Below are positions 33,308-42,788 of a stretch of DNA of 64,000 nucleotides, in pieces (the first letter of the stretch is position 1; each line of letters starts with the position of its first letter). The translations under genes and the position numbers were made by a program. The stretch spans positions 893,931 to 957,930 of the forward strand of contig NZ_KQ948658.1 in the NCBI RefSeq assembly GCF_001514145.1, written 5' to 3'. The notes under the pieces were generated by a model. That model made no database searches. It saw only the letters and a program-made list of their open reading frames with translations, and was not told the DNA's origin. This DNA comes from Streptomyces canus. GTDB taxonomy: Bacteria > Actinomycetota > Actinomycetes > Streptomycetales > Streptomycetaceae.

Positions 33308-36300
33308 TCAGAAGAGGGCATCTTGGGGCGGGAACAGGCCGTCGTCCCCGAAATGCTGGGCTGGGTCACCCTCCTCGGTGCCCGGGATTTCCTCCCGCTG
33401 CGCCTTCTTAGGCGTGCCCTGCGACCGCTTCCCCGTGGTGCCGGACTTGCCCTTGTGAAGTCCCGCAGCTACCTCGGCGGCGTATCGCTCGTGGTTCAAC
33501 TCGCGGAGCCGGTCGATGACTTCGGTACGGACGATGAGGCCGATGGTGTAGCGGGTGCCCTGGTCGGTCTCGTGGAATCCGTGGTCCAGCCCACCGGGAG
33601 CCTCCAGGAGGTCGTCCCATCTGTACGCGCGAATGGCGGCCTCGTCGATGGCACGATGTGCGGCGCGGAGTTCGACGACGTCGTCGTCGTGGCATTCCGG
33701 GTCATGAACGAGGTTGTAGATGGCAGTGAGTCCAACGCGGCGTTCGGTCATGAGGCAGCGCCGGTATTCATCGAGGCTTGCCCCAAGATTCTTCATTTCC
33801 TGATTATCTACGGGTCTCACGAGTGTTTCGAAGACGTCCGTGGGAGTGTAGCGCAAATCGCCTTTCATGGTGGAAGCGCGGTCGATAGCCCACCAATAGT
33901 GAGGTGCGCTGCTCAGGAGAGCGAAAAGTGAAAGGTCGTTGGATGCGAATACCCCAAGCGCATGTGAGAATACCTGCCCAGTCGGCACTATTGCGGGCAT
34001 CACCACCTTGCTGACCTTTGTGATGACGATGATCCGATCCATCGAGGAAATGGCCGCTGTTAGTGCGGGGCGCTTATCTCCATATTGCCAGAACCGCTCC
34101 GGCAGTGGCTTTCGCAGGACGTAGGACCCGTCTGTGTTCTTGCGTTGCCTTTCTGGTTTTACCTCGCGTTCGATGATTTCGTAGACGTTAGGATATTGTT
34201 TTGCTCTCTCAAGAGGCCAGTCGTGAAAGTTGATTACCCATCTGCTAGCGCTCATGTCGTATCTGTTGTTGACGTCTTCGCCAACAAGGTAAGGGAACAG
34301 TACAGCTTTATTGGCGGGATCACTCGCGATTAGGGACTGGGCTTTCTCGCTGGTAAGGACAAATCCCATGCCGGTTAGTTTCGACCCTTCGAACGAGATT
34401 CCGGCGTTAGTTGCCAGGCGATGCGCCGTGCGATCTGCTCTGGAGGCAGGTGTAAGTGACGGGTCGATCTTGCGCACGGGTGTGTCATCTAGCGCTCGCG
34501 TTGCTTCCACGTGCATAGGAGCCCGGGAAACCCACACGGCGCAGTACTCCAAAACCGCGGACTTGGAGGGCCAAGGGCGACTCTTGATAGCTTTGCGAAT
34601 CTCTGATCCGCTGGACGTTATTTTATCGAGAGAGGCTTCTCGGGTGTCGCCTTGGGCGAGTGAGTTGGTTGCAATGATTGCGAGCTGTCCAGAGTTTCTT
34701 AGTAGGCTATGACAGCGCAGAGCAAAATAGCCGACCAGGTCGCAACGATCTGCTTTGTACCCGGCAATTTGGATTCCTGCGAATTGTCGGTACGCAACCC
34801 CCATGGCCCCGCTGATCTTAGTTCCGCCCAAAAATGGTGGATTTCCAATCACCGCGTCAAACCCGCCCCCTTCAAACACCTCCGGAAACACCAACGGCCA
34901 GTGGACCGGCTCCCTCTCGAACCCACCCTCCGGTAGATCCGTAGCCAGCCACTCCCGAGCCAGTGCCCGAGCCTCCTCCGTGGCCCCCTCAAGCCCCTTC
35001 GCCACGGCGAACCCCATGCCCGCCGCAGCCATCGGAGCCTCGGACCGCTTCAGGGACCACCCGTTCCGGGCCATCTCCTTCTTCAACGACTCCCGAGCCG
35101 GCAGCGGCCCGCTCCCGTGCGAGGCCAGAGCGGCCCCCGCCGTCAGGTCCGCGAGCAGGTTGACCCGGGCCGCCCGCTCCTGAACGTCCGCGAGTATGGC
35201 CCGCTTCTCCGCGATGTCCTTCAGCGTCTCGCCCGGCATGTCGCCGATCTGCTTGCGGTCCTCGGCGAGTTCGTGGACCAGCTCCCGCACACCCGCCGTG
35301 AAGTCGATGACGCCCCGCTTGTGCCGCTCGCGGCCCCGTCGTGCGTCGAGGTCCATGACCTCCAACTGCTCCACGGACGTGATACCCAGCAGCGAGTCCC
35401 CCGCCACCAACCGGTCGTCCAGGAACGTGAACGGCCGCTCGGGGTCCATGGAGATCAGCCACAGCGACAGCTTGGCCATCTCCACCGCCATCGGGTTGAT
35501 GTCCACCCCGTACAGGCAGTGCTCGATGATCAGGCGCCGGGCGCGGATCATCACCCGGTCGCTCTCCGCGTCCGCCGCCGTGACCGCGCCCGCCTGGTCG
35601 CGGTGGCTGCCGCGGAACGCCAGGGCCTCCTCGTCCTCTTCCTCGACCCACGCGTCGACCAGCCGGTCCGCGAGGTAGCGGCAGGCGGCGACCAGGAACG
35701 CCGCCGAACCCATCGCGATGTCGGCGACCTTGAGCTTCAGGATCTCGTCCGGCTTGATGAGCTTCCACTGCTTGTCGTCCGCTGTCTGGAGCGGGCCCGG
35801 ACGGTAGACCAGCGGTTCCAGTGCTCCCTCGGCGACCTGCTGGGCCAGGGCGCGTGGCGTGTAGTGGGTGCCGGTGTTCTTGCGGAGGCGGGACTCCGTG
35901 ACGTACAGGCCGTCCTCCGGGATCACCACCGGCAGACTACGCAGATCGTCGCGGAGCAGCCCGTGGAAGGGGAGGATGCGCTCGGCCAGTTCGCGGTCGT
36001 TCTCGGTGACCGCGAGCAGGCGGTGAAGGGCCTTGCCCCGCGCCTGCTCGTCGCCGGGGGCGAGCAGCTTCTCCAGCTTCGACGCCGTGGCCGGCGGCTT
36101 GGGGTCCTTGAAGCGCTCGTAGAGCTTCTTTGCGAGGCCCGGCAGGTTCGGCTTCTGGCCGGGTACGGCTCGTGCACCCACGCCGAACGGGGCTGCCAGC
36201 TCCTCCAGTTCGGTCAGGCTCACCTCGTGTTCCAGGCCCGGCTTGCCGACGAGCCCGAGCACGGTGTCCTGGGCGCGCTTGCCGTCGTACGAGAGCAGGC

Positions 36301-37756
36301 CCTCGTACACGTAGCCGATCTGCTCGACGTCCAGGGCGCGGAAGGTCAGCCGGCGCCGCTCCCTGTTGACGACGACGAACTGCACCGAGTCGAGGACGTG
36401 CAGGACGGTGCGGTCGTAGATCGGGAGGAGGGAGGTGTGGCCGTCGGCGGCCCGCGTGGCGTCGCCGTCCGTGCCGTCCGCGCCTTCCGGGACGGCCTCC
36501 AGCCAGGGGAAGCGCTTGGGGTCGAAGATGGAGCCGTCGTACGCGGGCAGTGTGAGCAGCGGGTGGTCCACTCCGCCGTGCACGGCGTGGAAGAGGGCGA
36601 TCAGCCGGTGCCAGGCGGCCGTCGTGTGACCCAGGGAGTCCTCGCCGTCCGCGCGGCGGCGCTTGTCCAGCGTCTCGTACAGCCGCCCGGCCGAGTACGC
36701 CTCCGCGTACAGCTCGTTGTCCGCGGGCAGCAGGCCCCGTTCCTCGGCGAAGAGCAGGAAGACGACGCGCATCATGACCGCGACGGCGCCACGGTAGACC
36801 TCGCTCGCCGGTACGCCCGACAGGCCCTTGCCGCCGCGCTTGACCATCTCGGCCTCGGCGCGGCCGATGGAGTCCACCAGGAGTTCGACGGCCTGGCGGA
36901 CCTGGATACCGAGGGCCTCGGTGACGTCTTCCTGGCCCTCCAGGCTCTCGCGCAGCAGCGCCGGAAGGAGCTCGTCCTCCGGCCGTCCGAAGAACCGGCC
37001 GCGCCGCAGCAGGGACACCCAGGCGCGGACCGCCACCAGGTCGGCCTTCTCGTTCCAGGCGATGGTGTCGAAGGTGGCGCTCGTGGTGACACCGCCGGGG
37101 GGCGCCCAGACCAGGGACCACCAGCGGCCGTCGGTGACCAGGCCCAGCTCGACTCCGTGCTGGCGCAGGACGTGGGCGAGGCGGTCGACTCCGCTCGCCG
37201 ACCAGGAGTCGCCCTTGATACGGCGGGTCGGCACGGTGTCGTGCGGCAGGACCAGGCCGAGGATGGGTACGTGCTTGGCGGCGGCAGCAGGGTCCGGTTC
37301 GGCGGCGGGGGCGGTGCCGGGGCGGACGAGGGCGAAGTCGGGGCGGACGGTGGTGTCGGCCCCGGGCGGGCTGACGGCGAACCGGTCCAGCAGCGCGTCG
37401 TCCTCGGCCAGGCTCTCGCCGCTGTCGCCGAACTGCCCGGCGCCCTCCCGCAGATGCAGGGCCTCGTCCCATTCCAGCAGGGTGCGCAGCAGGAAGCCGA
37501 TCCAGTCGAGGCGGCCGGCGCCCTTGCGGTCGTCCTGCCAGATGCCGTGGTGGAGACGGATGTCGGCGCGGCGCTCGCTGGGGACGCCCTCCAGCTGCGG
37601 CCAGGTGCGCAGCAGGACCGGCAGGGTGAGGAACGGGCCGGACACCTCGACGAGGTTCAGCCAGTCCAGGTGCTGCTGCTTGCCGTCGGACGCCTTCGCG
37701 GCACGGATCGCGGCGGCGGAGGGACGGTGGCCTCCGGAGCGGGGCGCGGGGCTCAT
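33308..37756 (-). CDS. drmMI: DISARM adenine methyltransferase DrmMI
   Basis: 1482 residues. Its ATG overlaps the drmD stop by one base (TGATG), so the two are coupled. Large PglX/Eco57I-type N6-adenine methylase: SAM-binding IAMGSAAFLVAACRYL near 680, DINPMAVEMAKLSLWL near 750, catalytic NPPFLGG near 972. The target recognition region follows. This part (about 33.7-34.86 kb) is visibly AT-richer and uses CTA, ATA, AGA and AAA codons that are rare in the neighbours. The C-terminus ends GLFPPQDALF. In class 1 DISARM, DrmMI marks host DNA. The gene is intact. Confidence 0.93.
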   Translation of the reverse strand: MSPAPRSGGHRPSAAAIRAAKASDGKQQHLDWLNLVEVSGPFLTLPVLLRTWPQLEGVPSERRADIRLHHGIWQDDRKGAGRLDWIGFLLRTLLEWDEALHLREGAGQFGDSGESLAEDDALLDRFAVSPPGADTTVRPDFALVRPGTAPAAEPDPAAAAKHVPILGLVLPHDTVPTRRIKGDSWSASGVDRLAHVLRQHGVELGLVTDGRWWSLVWAPPGGVTTSATFDTIAWNEKADLVAVRAWVSLLRRGRFFGRPEDELLPALLRESLEGQEDVTEALGIQVRQAVELLVDSIGRAEAEMVKRGGKGLSGVPASEVYRGAVAVMMRVVFLLFAEERGLLPADNELYAEAYSAGRLYETLDKRRRADGEDSLGHTTAAWHRLIALFHAVHGGVDHPLLTLPAYDGSIFDPKRFPWLEAVPEGADGTDGDATRAADGHTSLLPIYDRTVLHVLDSVQFVVVNRERRRLTFRALDVEQIGYVYEGLLSYDGKRAQDTVLGLVGKPGLEHEVSLTELEELAAPFGVGARAVPGQKPNLPGLAKKLYERFKDPKPPATASKLEKLLAPGDEQARGKALHRLLAVTENDRELAERILPFHGLLRDDLRSLPVVIPEDGLYVTESRLRKNTGTHYTPRALAQQVAEGALEPLVYRPGPLQTADDKQWKLIKPDEILKLKVADIAMGSAAFLVAACRYLADRLVDAWVEEEDEEALAFRGSHRDQAGAVTAADAESDRVMIRARRLIIEHCLYGVDINPMAVEMAKLSLWLISMDPERPFTFLDDRLVAGDSLLGITSVEQLEVMDLDARRGRERHKRGVIDFTAGVRELVHELAEDRKQIGDMPGETLKDIAEKRAILADVQERAARVNLLADLTAGAALASHGSGPLPARESLKKEMARNGWSLKRSEAPMAAAGMGFAVAKGLEGATEEARALAREWLATDLPEGGFEREPVHWPLVFPEVFEGGGFDAVIGNPPFLGGTKISGAMGVAYRQFAGIQIAGYKADRCDLVGYFALRCHSLLRNSGQLAIIATNSLAQGDTREASLDKITSSGSEIRKAIKSRPWPSKSAVLEYCAVWVSRAPMHVEATRALDDTPVRKIDPSLTPASRADRTAHRLATNAGISFEGSKLTGMGFVLTSEKAQSLIASDPANKAVLFPYLVGEDVNNRYDMSASRWVINFHDWPLERAKQYPNVYEIIEREVKPERQRKNTDGSYVLRKPLPERFWQYGDKRPALTAAISSMDRIIVITKVSKVVMPAIVPTGQVFSHALGVFASNDLSLFALLSSAPHYWWAIDRASTMKGDLRYTPTDVFETLVRPVDNQEMKNLGASLDEYRRCLMTERRVGLTAIYNLVHDPECHDDDVVELRAAHRAIDEAAIRAYRWDDLLEAPGGLDHGFHETDQGTRYTIGLIVRTEVIDRLRELNHERYAAEVAAGLHKGKSGTTGKRSQGTPKKAQREEIPGTEEGDPAQHFGDDGLFPPQDALF

Positions 37757-40700
37757 CAGTAGGCCTCCTTGGCAGGGATGACGAAGACGACGGCGACCGG
37801 GAAGAGGTGGTCCTGCGGATCGCGGTAGCGGGCGGCGATCGCGGCGAGTTCGCGCTGACGCTCGTCCTCAAGGCCGTCGAGCCGGGCCCGCCAGCGCTTG
37901 CGGTCGTCGGTGAGCTGGCGGCGCTCGTCGGGGTCCTTCAGCTCGTCCAGACCGAAGAGCGTGTCCATCCCGCCCGCAGGGGAGGTCGCTGTGCCGGAGG
38001 AGGTCTCGCCGAGCCGGGCGCGCAGGGTGCGCTGGAGGCGGTCGAGGGTGCCGTTGATGCGCTGCTCCTCGTCGGCCTGGCGCTCGGCCAGCCGGTCCAT
38101 CAGGGATGCCTTGCGCTCCTTGCCGCGCGCCTCGACGGACTGGGTGAGGCCCTCGTACGTCTTCGACCAGCTCTGCTGCAGACGGTGGATCAGGCGCTCC
38201 TTGGCGGGGCGGCCCTCGGTGAGTGCGTGGTCGAGGATCGAGGCGACCGCCTCCACACCGCGCAGTCGCCGCTGCCAGCCGTTGTCGCCGAGCCAGCCGC
38301 CCGCGTGCAGGATCTCCTCGTGGAGGCGCTGCCCGTCCGTGCCGACCAGCACGAATCGGGCGTACGCGCCGACGAAAGTGGTCTCCAGGGCGGGGTCGTC
38401 GCTGACGACGGCCGTGATCCGGCGCAGGTCGACGTTGTTCGCGTTCCACACGGCCGCGCGCAGCAGCCGCGTCGACATGGCGACCAGCGGATGGTTCAGA
38501 TGGGCCAGCACGATGTCGGGGCGTCCCGAGGCCGCCTTCGCGTCGAACGTCACCGGGCGTAGGACGTCGGGGCGGAGCTTGTCGGGCAGGCCGCGGGTGG
38601 CGCGCTCCCAGGAACCGGTCAGGGGCGGCACGGTGAACAGTCCCTGCCGGAAGTCGTCCTCGGACGGCGCGTTCTCGTCGAGGCACGGCACGAGGGGCTG
38701 CTGCCGTGCCAGGTTCAGCGCCGTGTTCACGACGCGGGCGACCCGGTCCGGGGTGATGCCGAGTTCGTCGGTGGTCTGCTTCAGCTGGGCGCTGAGCCGC
38801 CGCACCTGCTCGGTGACGTTCTGCTCGGCGTCCACCTTGCCGCCGGTGGGACGGCCCTTGATCTTCCGGGCACGGGCGTGCTCGATGTCGAAGTCGCTGA
38901 GCTGCCCGGTCATCCGGAGCTGAACCTTCTCGGCGAGCACGGCGTTGACCTCGCCGAGGTCCTCCTCCATCCGCGCGACCTTTCTCGCGATACGGGCGAG
39001 GAACTCCAGGTCGGCCTCGTACACATCGGTCCTGGCCTTGTCCCAGGCGGCACCGACGAAGTGCATGATCTGCGGGTTGTGACGCTGGCCGTAGCGGTCG
39101 ATACGGCCGATGCGCTGTTCGAGCTTGTTGGGGTTGAACGGGATGTCGTAGTTGATCAGGTGCCGGCAGTGGTCCTGGAGGTCGATGCCCTCGCTGGCGG
39201 CGTCGGTGGCGATGAGGATGCGGACCTTGCCCTCCGGGTTGTGGGGCGGCTCCTGGAAGGCGAGCCGGATCTGCTCGCGCTCGTCGGCGTTCTTCCCACC
39301 GTGGAGGGTGAGGACGCGGCCCTCCTGGGCGAGGCCCTCCTGCTGGAGGAGGTTCAGCAGCCAGTCCTGGGTGTCGCGGTACTCGGTGAAGACGACGACC
39401 CGCTCCGTCCCCCACGTCCCGCCGGTGAGGCAGATGGCCCTGAGGGTCTTGATGAGCTCCTTGGCCTTGGCATCGGGGGATGCCTGGTGGGCCTGGCCCC
39501 AGTGGGCCATCCGCTCCAGCAGCTCGGACTCTTCCTCGGACGTTCCCGGGGTGACCGTGGCGGCGCGGGTGATCGCGTCGTGCTCGGCCTCGGAGAGCTC
39601 CTCGTCGTCGAGGTCGGCGGCGTAGTCCTCGTACTGAGTGATCCACAGTGGGGTTTCCACCGGGGCCTGAACTTCCTTGTTCCTGCCGGACTTCGCCTTG
39701 GCGCGCACCGATTCGAGGTGGACGCCGACCGTGTGCGCGAAGGCGGCGGGGGAGGAGAACAGCCGCTTCTTCAGCAGCAGGGTGACCAGGTCGACGGCCT
39801 TCCGGCCGCCGCGCCGGTCGGGAGCGACGCGCTTCCTGCGCAGCTCGGCGTAGCGGGTGAGGAGGGCGTGGATCTCCCGTTCGGTGTCCGGATACTCGAC
39901 GGGCAGCGCCTGGGACTCGCGGGCGTGGAAGCGCGGGCTGCCGTCCTCGTTGGTCACGGTGCTCTTCAGACGCCGTACGACGGTGTCGTCGAGGGCGGCC
40001 TTGTCCGGCTCGACGCTGCGGAAGAAGCGCTGGTTGTCGATGAGCTCCAGCAGCGCCGTGTAGGAGTCCTGGTAGCCGTTGTGCGGGGTGGCGGAGAGGA
40101 AGAGCCGGTGCTCGAAGTGGGGGGCGAGGCGCCGGATCAGCTTGGTCTGCTGGGAGTCGACGGCGTAGATCTGCTTGGGCGCGCTGGGGGCGACGTGGTG
40201 CGCCTCGTCCAGGATCAGCAGGTCGAAGGTACGGCGTCCGGGGCGGCCCGGCAGCTCCGTGGACCCGCCGGGCGGCAGAACCTCGTCGATGAGTCTCTGC
40301 GCCTTGGGCGTACGCAGCCAGGGAAGGCTCACGATGGTCATCGGGAACACCCGGAACGGGTTGGCAGCGCTGCTGTGGGTACGGCGAAGCTCGGCGCAGC
40401 AGGCCGAGTCGACCACGGTGAAGTCGAGGCCGAACTTGTCCGCCATCTCATCGCGCCACTTGAGGGTGAGCCCCGCCGGGCAGACGACCATGATGCGGTG
40501 GGCCCGACCGCGCAGCCGCAGCTCCTCGGCGACCAGTCCGGCCTCCACGGTCTTGCCGAGACCGACGTCGTCGGCTAGCAACAGGTTGACGCGAGGGGCA
40601 CCGACGGCGCGTGCGACCGGCTCCAGCTGATACGGCTCGATGGCCACTCCTGAACGGAAGGGTGCCTGGAGTGTCTTGACGTCGGCTGAGGCGACGGCGG

Positions 40701-41004
40701 ACCAGCGGACGGCGTCGAGGAAGGCCGCGAGCTGCTCCGGCGGGTCGAACGCCCCCGCGGAGGCATCGGGAAGGGAGCCGGCGGGCAGCACGCGGCGTCC
40801 CGGCTCGACCTCCCATATGACGGACAGGGTGTCGCCGTAGCGGCCGTCGGCGACGGACTGCAGGTGCACCACCGTGACATCGCCCGTCGGGGCGGCTTCG
40901 ACGCCGGACACCACCCAGTTCTGGCCGCGCACCTGGACGAGAGCGTTCTCCTTGGGCGGCGCGACGATTGTGGAGGCTTCGGAAGTACGGGTGGTACCGG
41001 GCAT
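37756..41004 (-). CDS. drmD: DISARM SNF2-like helicase DrmD
   Basis: 1082 residues from ATG 41004 with GGAGGATGTCCGC upstream. SWI2/SNF2-type superfamily 2 translocase: LLLADDVGLGKTVEAGL (about 143-159), ILDEAHH near 265, SATPHNGY near 305, and the second RecA fold with VVVFTEYRDTQDW and IATDAASEGIDLQDHC ... QRIGRIDRYGQ (about 597-640). A long coiled-coil C-terminal region follows. DrmD is the marker of class 1 DISARM. It heads the minus-strand cluster; the promoter region contains copy 3 of the shared element and a TAGTAT -10-like hexamer (minus strand, about 41054-41059). Confidence 0.94.
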   Translation of the reverse strand: MPGTTRTSEASTIVAPPKENALVQVRGQNWVVSGVEAAPTGDVTVVHLQSVADGRYGDTLSVIWEVEPGRRVLPAGSLPDASAGAFDPPEQLAAFLDAVRWSAVASADVKTLQAPFRSGVAIEPYQLEPVARAVGAPRVNLLLADDVGLGKTVEAGLVAEELRLRGRAHRIMVVCPAGLTLKWRDEMADKFGLDFTVVDSACCAELRRTHSSAANPFRVFPMTIVSLPWLRTPKAQRLIDEVLPPGGSTELPGRPGRRTFDLLILDEAHHVAPSAPKQIYAVDSQQTKLIRRLAPHFEHRLFLSATPHNGYQDSYTALLELIDNQRFFRSVEPDKAALDDTVVRRLKSTVTNEDGSPRFHARESQALPVEYPDTEREIHALLTRYAELRRKRVAPDRRGGRKAVDLVTLLLKKRLFSSPAAFAHTVGVHLESVRAKAKSGRNKEVQAPVETPLWITQYEDYAADLDDEELSEAEHDAITRAATVTPGTSEEESELLERMAHWGQAHQASPDAKAKELIKTLRAICLTGGTWGTERVVVFTEYRDTQDWLLNLLQQEGLAQEGRVLTLHGGKNADEREQIRLAFQEPPHNPEGKVRILIATDAASEGIDLQDHCRHLINYDIPFNPNKLEQRIGRIDRYGQRHNPQIMHFVGAAWDKARTDVYEADLEFLARIARKVARMEEDLGEVNAVLAEKVQLRMTGQLSDFDIEHARARKIKGRPTGGKVDAEQNVTEQVRRLSAQLKQTTDELGITPDRVARVVNTALNLARQQPLVPCLDENAPSEDDFRQGLFTVPPLTGSWERATRGLPDKLRPDVLRPVTFDAKAASGRPDIVLAHLNHPLVAMSTRLLRAAVWNANNVDLRRITAVVSDDPALETTFVGAYARFVLVGTDGQRLHEEILHAGGWLGDNGWQRRLRGVEAVASILDHALTEGRPAKERLIHRLQQSWSKTYEGLTQSVEARGKERKASLMDRLAERQADEEQRINGTLDRLQRTLRARLGETSSGTATSPAGGMDTLFGLDELKDPDERRQLTDDRKRWRARLDGLEDERQRELAAIAARYRDPQDHLFPVAVVFVIPAKEAY

Positions 41005-41078
41005 GCGGACATCCTCCACTATCGGCGAGACGCGGTGCCTACCGGAGCGCCTCATACTAGCGAGTGATTCATTCGTTG

Positions 41079-41089
41079 ACTTAGTTCAC
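41079..41089 (-). promoter_or_regulatory. Shared island element, copy 3 (drmD promoter)
   Basis: Reads GTGAACTAAGT on the minus strand, 75 bases before the drmD start. The similarity with copy 1 runs on as GTCAACGA versus GTCAATGA. A TAGTAT hexamer follows about 20 bases downstream of the element. Confidence 0.55.
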
Positions 41090-41126
41090 GCAGATGCTTT
41101 TCGGTTGCGATGGACCTCGGCCGGGC

Positions 41127-42788
41127 TTACTGCGGGAGATGGAGGGTGCGGGTCAGTCTGCCCAACCGGCCGACCAGGCGCTCCACCTCGGCATGCGCGG
41201 GATGGTCCGCAGGCAGCGCGGTCCGCTGATCGTCGGCGAGGGAGCGCAGGGCCTCCAGGGCTTCGCCGGCCGAGCCCGAGCCCGCGAGGAGGGTGGCGAT
41301 CTCCCGGCGGGTCTCCAATACCTCCGCGTGCAGAGGGGGAAGCACCTCCTTCTGGAGATCGAGCGCCTGACGAAGCTCCCGCAGAGCGGCGGAGTTGTGT
41401 CCGAGACGGCCGAGGCAGCGGGCGGCCATCACCCGGCACGCCGCGAGGTCGGCGTCCGGCGCGGAACGGGTCGACGCGAGGGTTGCCGCAAGCTCCAGAC
41501 AACCGTCGCGCACCGCTTGCAGTTCCTGCGCCTCGAACTGCAATCGCAAGATGGCCAGCCTGCGGGAGACGACCTCCGGATGGGATAAGCCGAAGCGGGG
41601 CAGCGCCGCGTCGAGATCCTTGCCCAGCAGCTCCAGCGCCTGGGACAGCCGCCCCTCGGCCGCAAGGCGTCGCGCGTGCTCGCGCAGGTCCTCCGTGTCA
41701 GGAGGCGCGGGCGACCCGGCTCCCGAGGGGGACCGCGGCTGCGGCGTCCGGGCGGGAGGCGGCGCTGCGGGTGGCGGGGCCGGGGCGTCCTCCGGGGCGG
41801 GTGCGTCGTCCTCGTCCGTAGGAGGATTTCCTGGAAGCTCTGCGCCGCCACGCGGCGGACGTGCGGTGGCCGAGCCGGGCCCCGGAGCACCTGCGCGGGC
41901 GGCCTTCGGCACTGCCTGCTCGGCCCAGGGCGCGAGGACTTCCCGGACTTCGGCCGCGTCCGCCGGGCGATCCTCCGGACTCTTCGCAAGCAGGCGGGAG
42001 ACCAGCTCGCACAGTTCCGCCGGCGCGTCGTCGCGCAGCCGGTCCAGCGGGACCGGGTCATTGGCGATGTGCTTGACCACCAGGGCCAGTGGCTCGTCGG
42101 CGGTGAACGGCGGTCGGCCGCCCAGGATCTCGTACAGCACGCAGCCCAGCGCGTACAGATCACTGAGGGGGGTCGCCGCCTGCCCCTTGCCCTGCTCGGG
42201 CGAGATGAAGCCCGGAGTTCCGGCCACCATGCCGGCGCCCGTCAACCGTGGCCCGTCCGGAGGTTGCAGCGCGGTGGCGATGCCGAAATCGAGGACGCGT
42301 ACCGTGCCGTCCGCCGTGAGCATCACGTTCCGGGGCGTCAGATCCCGGTGGACGAACCCGCGTCCGTGGGCCTGGACCAGTACGGAGCACACCTGGGCGC
42401 CCACCGCGGCGGCCCACTCGACGGGAAAGGGTCCGCGCCGGGCGACCAGCCGGTCCAGCGTGTGCCCGTACACGCGCTGCATCACCAGGTAGAGCCGACT
42501 CGCTCGATGGGTGCCCGCATCATGGATGACCGGTACGTAGGGATGCTCCAGCTTGGCCATCAGCCGGGCTTCCCGGGTGAAGCGGATGACGGCGGGGTCC
42601 TGCGGATCGAGGTGGCGCGGCATCCCGGAAACAGTCGTCTGCGGCATCAGCAGTTTCACCGCCACGGACCGGTCCAGCCGCTGGTCGTACGCCGCCCACA
42701 CCTCGCCCATGCCGCCTCTGCCGAGCAACTCCGCCAGCTCGTAGCGGCCGTCGATCAGCTCGCCTGTCGCCATGTGCTGGTACCTCAT
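41127..42788 (-). CDS. Ser/Thr protein kinase with helical-repeat C-terminus
   Basis: 553 residues. ATG 42788 overlaps the stop of the upstream kinase gene (ATGA). Kinase domain about 10-280: Gly loop LLGRGGMGEVW, VAVKLL lysine, catalytic loop HRDLTPRN, DFGIATAL. The usual HRDLKPxN lysine is threonine here. A Pro-rich linker (about 300-380) leads to Leu/Arg-rich paired helices (about 385-540) that look like tetratricopeptide repeats. No transmembrane segment, so it is cytosolic, unlike PknB types. The pairing with a second kinase beside DISARM suggests a signalling unit of the island; substrates are unknown. Confidence 0.88.
   Translation of the reverse strand: MRYQHMATGELIDGRYELAELLGRGGMGEVWAAYDQRLDRSVAVKLLMPQTTVSGMPRHLDPQDPAVIRFTREARLMAKLEHPYVPVIHDAGTHRASRLYLVMQRVYGHTLDRLVARRGPFPVEWAAAVGAQVCSVLVQAHGRGFVHRDLTPRNVMLTADGTVRVLDFGIATALQPPDGPRLTGAGMVAGTPGFISPEQGKGQAATPLSDLYALGCVLYEILGGRPPFTADEPLALVVKHIANDPVPLDRLRDDAPAELCELVSRLLAKSPEDRPADAAEVREVLAPWAEQAVPKAARAGAPGPGSATARPPRGGAELPGNPPTDEDDAPAPEDAPAPPPAAPPPARTPQPRSPSGAGSPAPPDTEDLREHARRLAAEGRLSQALELLGKDLDAALPRFGLSHPEVVSRRLAILRLQFEAQELQAVRDGCLELAATLASTRSAPDADLAACRVMAARCLGRLGHNSAALRELRQALDLQKEVLPPLHAEVLETRREIATLLAGSGSAGEALEALRSLADDQRTALPADHPAHAEVERLVGRLGRLTRTLHLPQ

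Noticed and set aside
35117..37762. 881-codon plus-strand frame opposite drmMI
   Set aside because: Low-complexity Arg/Gly/Val-rich antisense shadow of a clear methylase gene.
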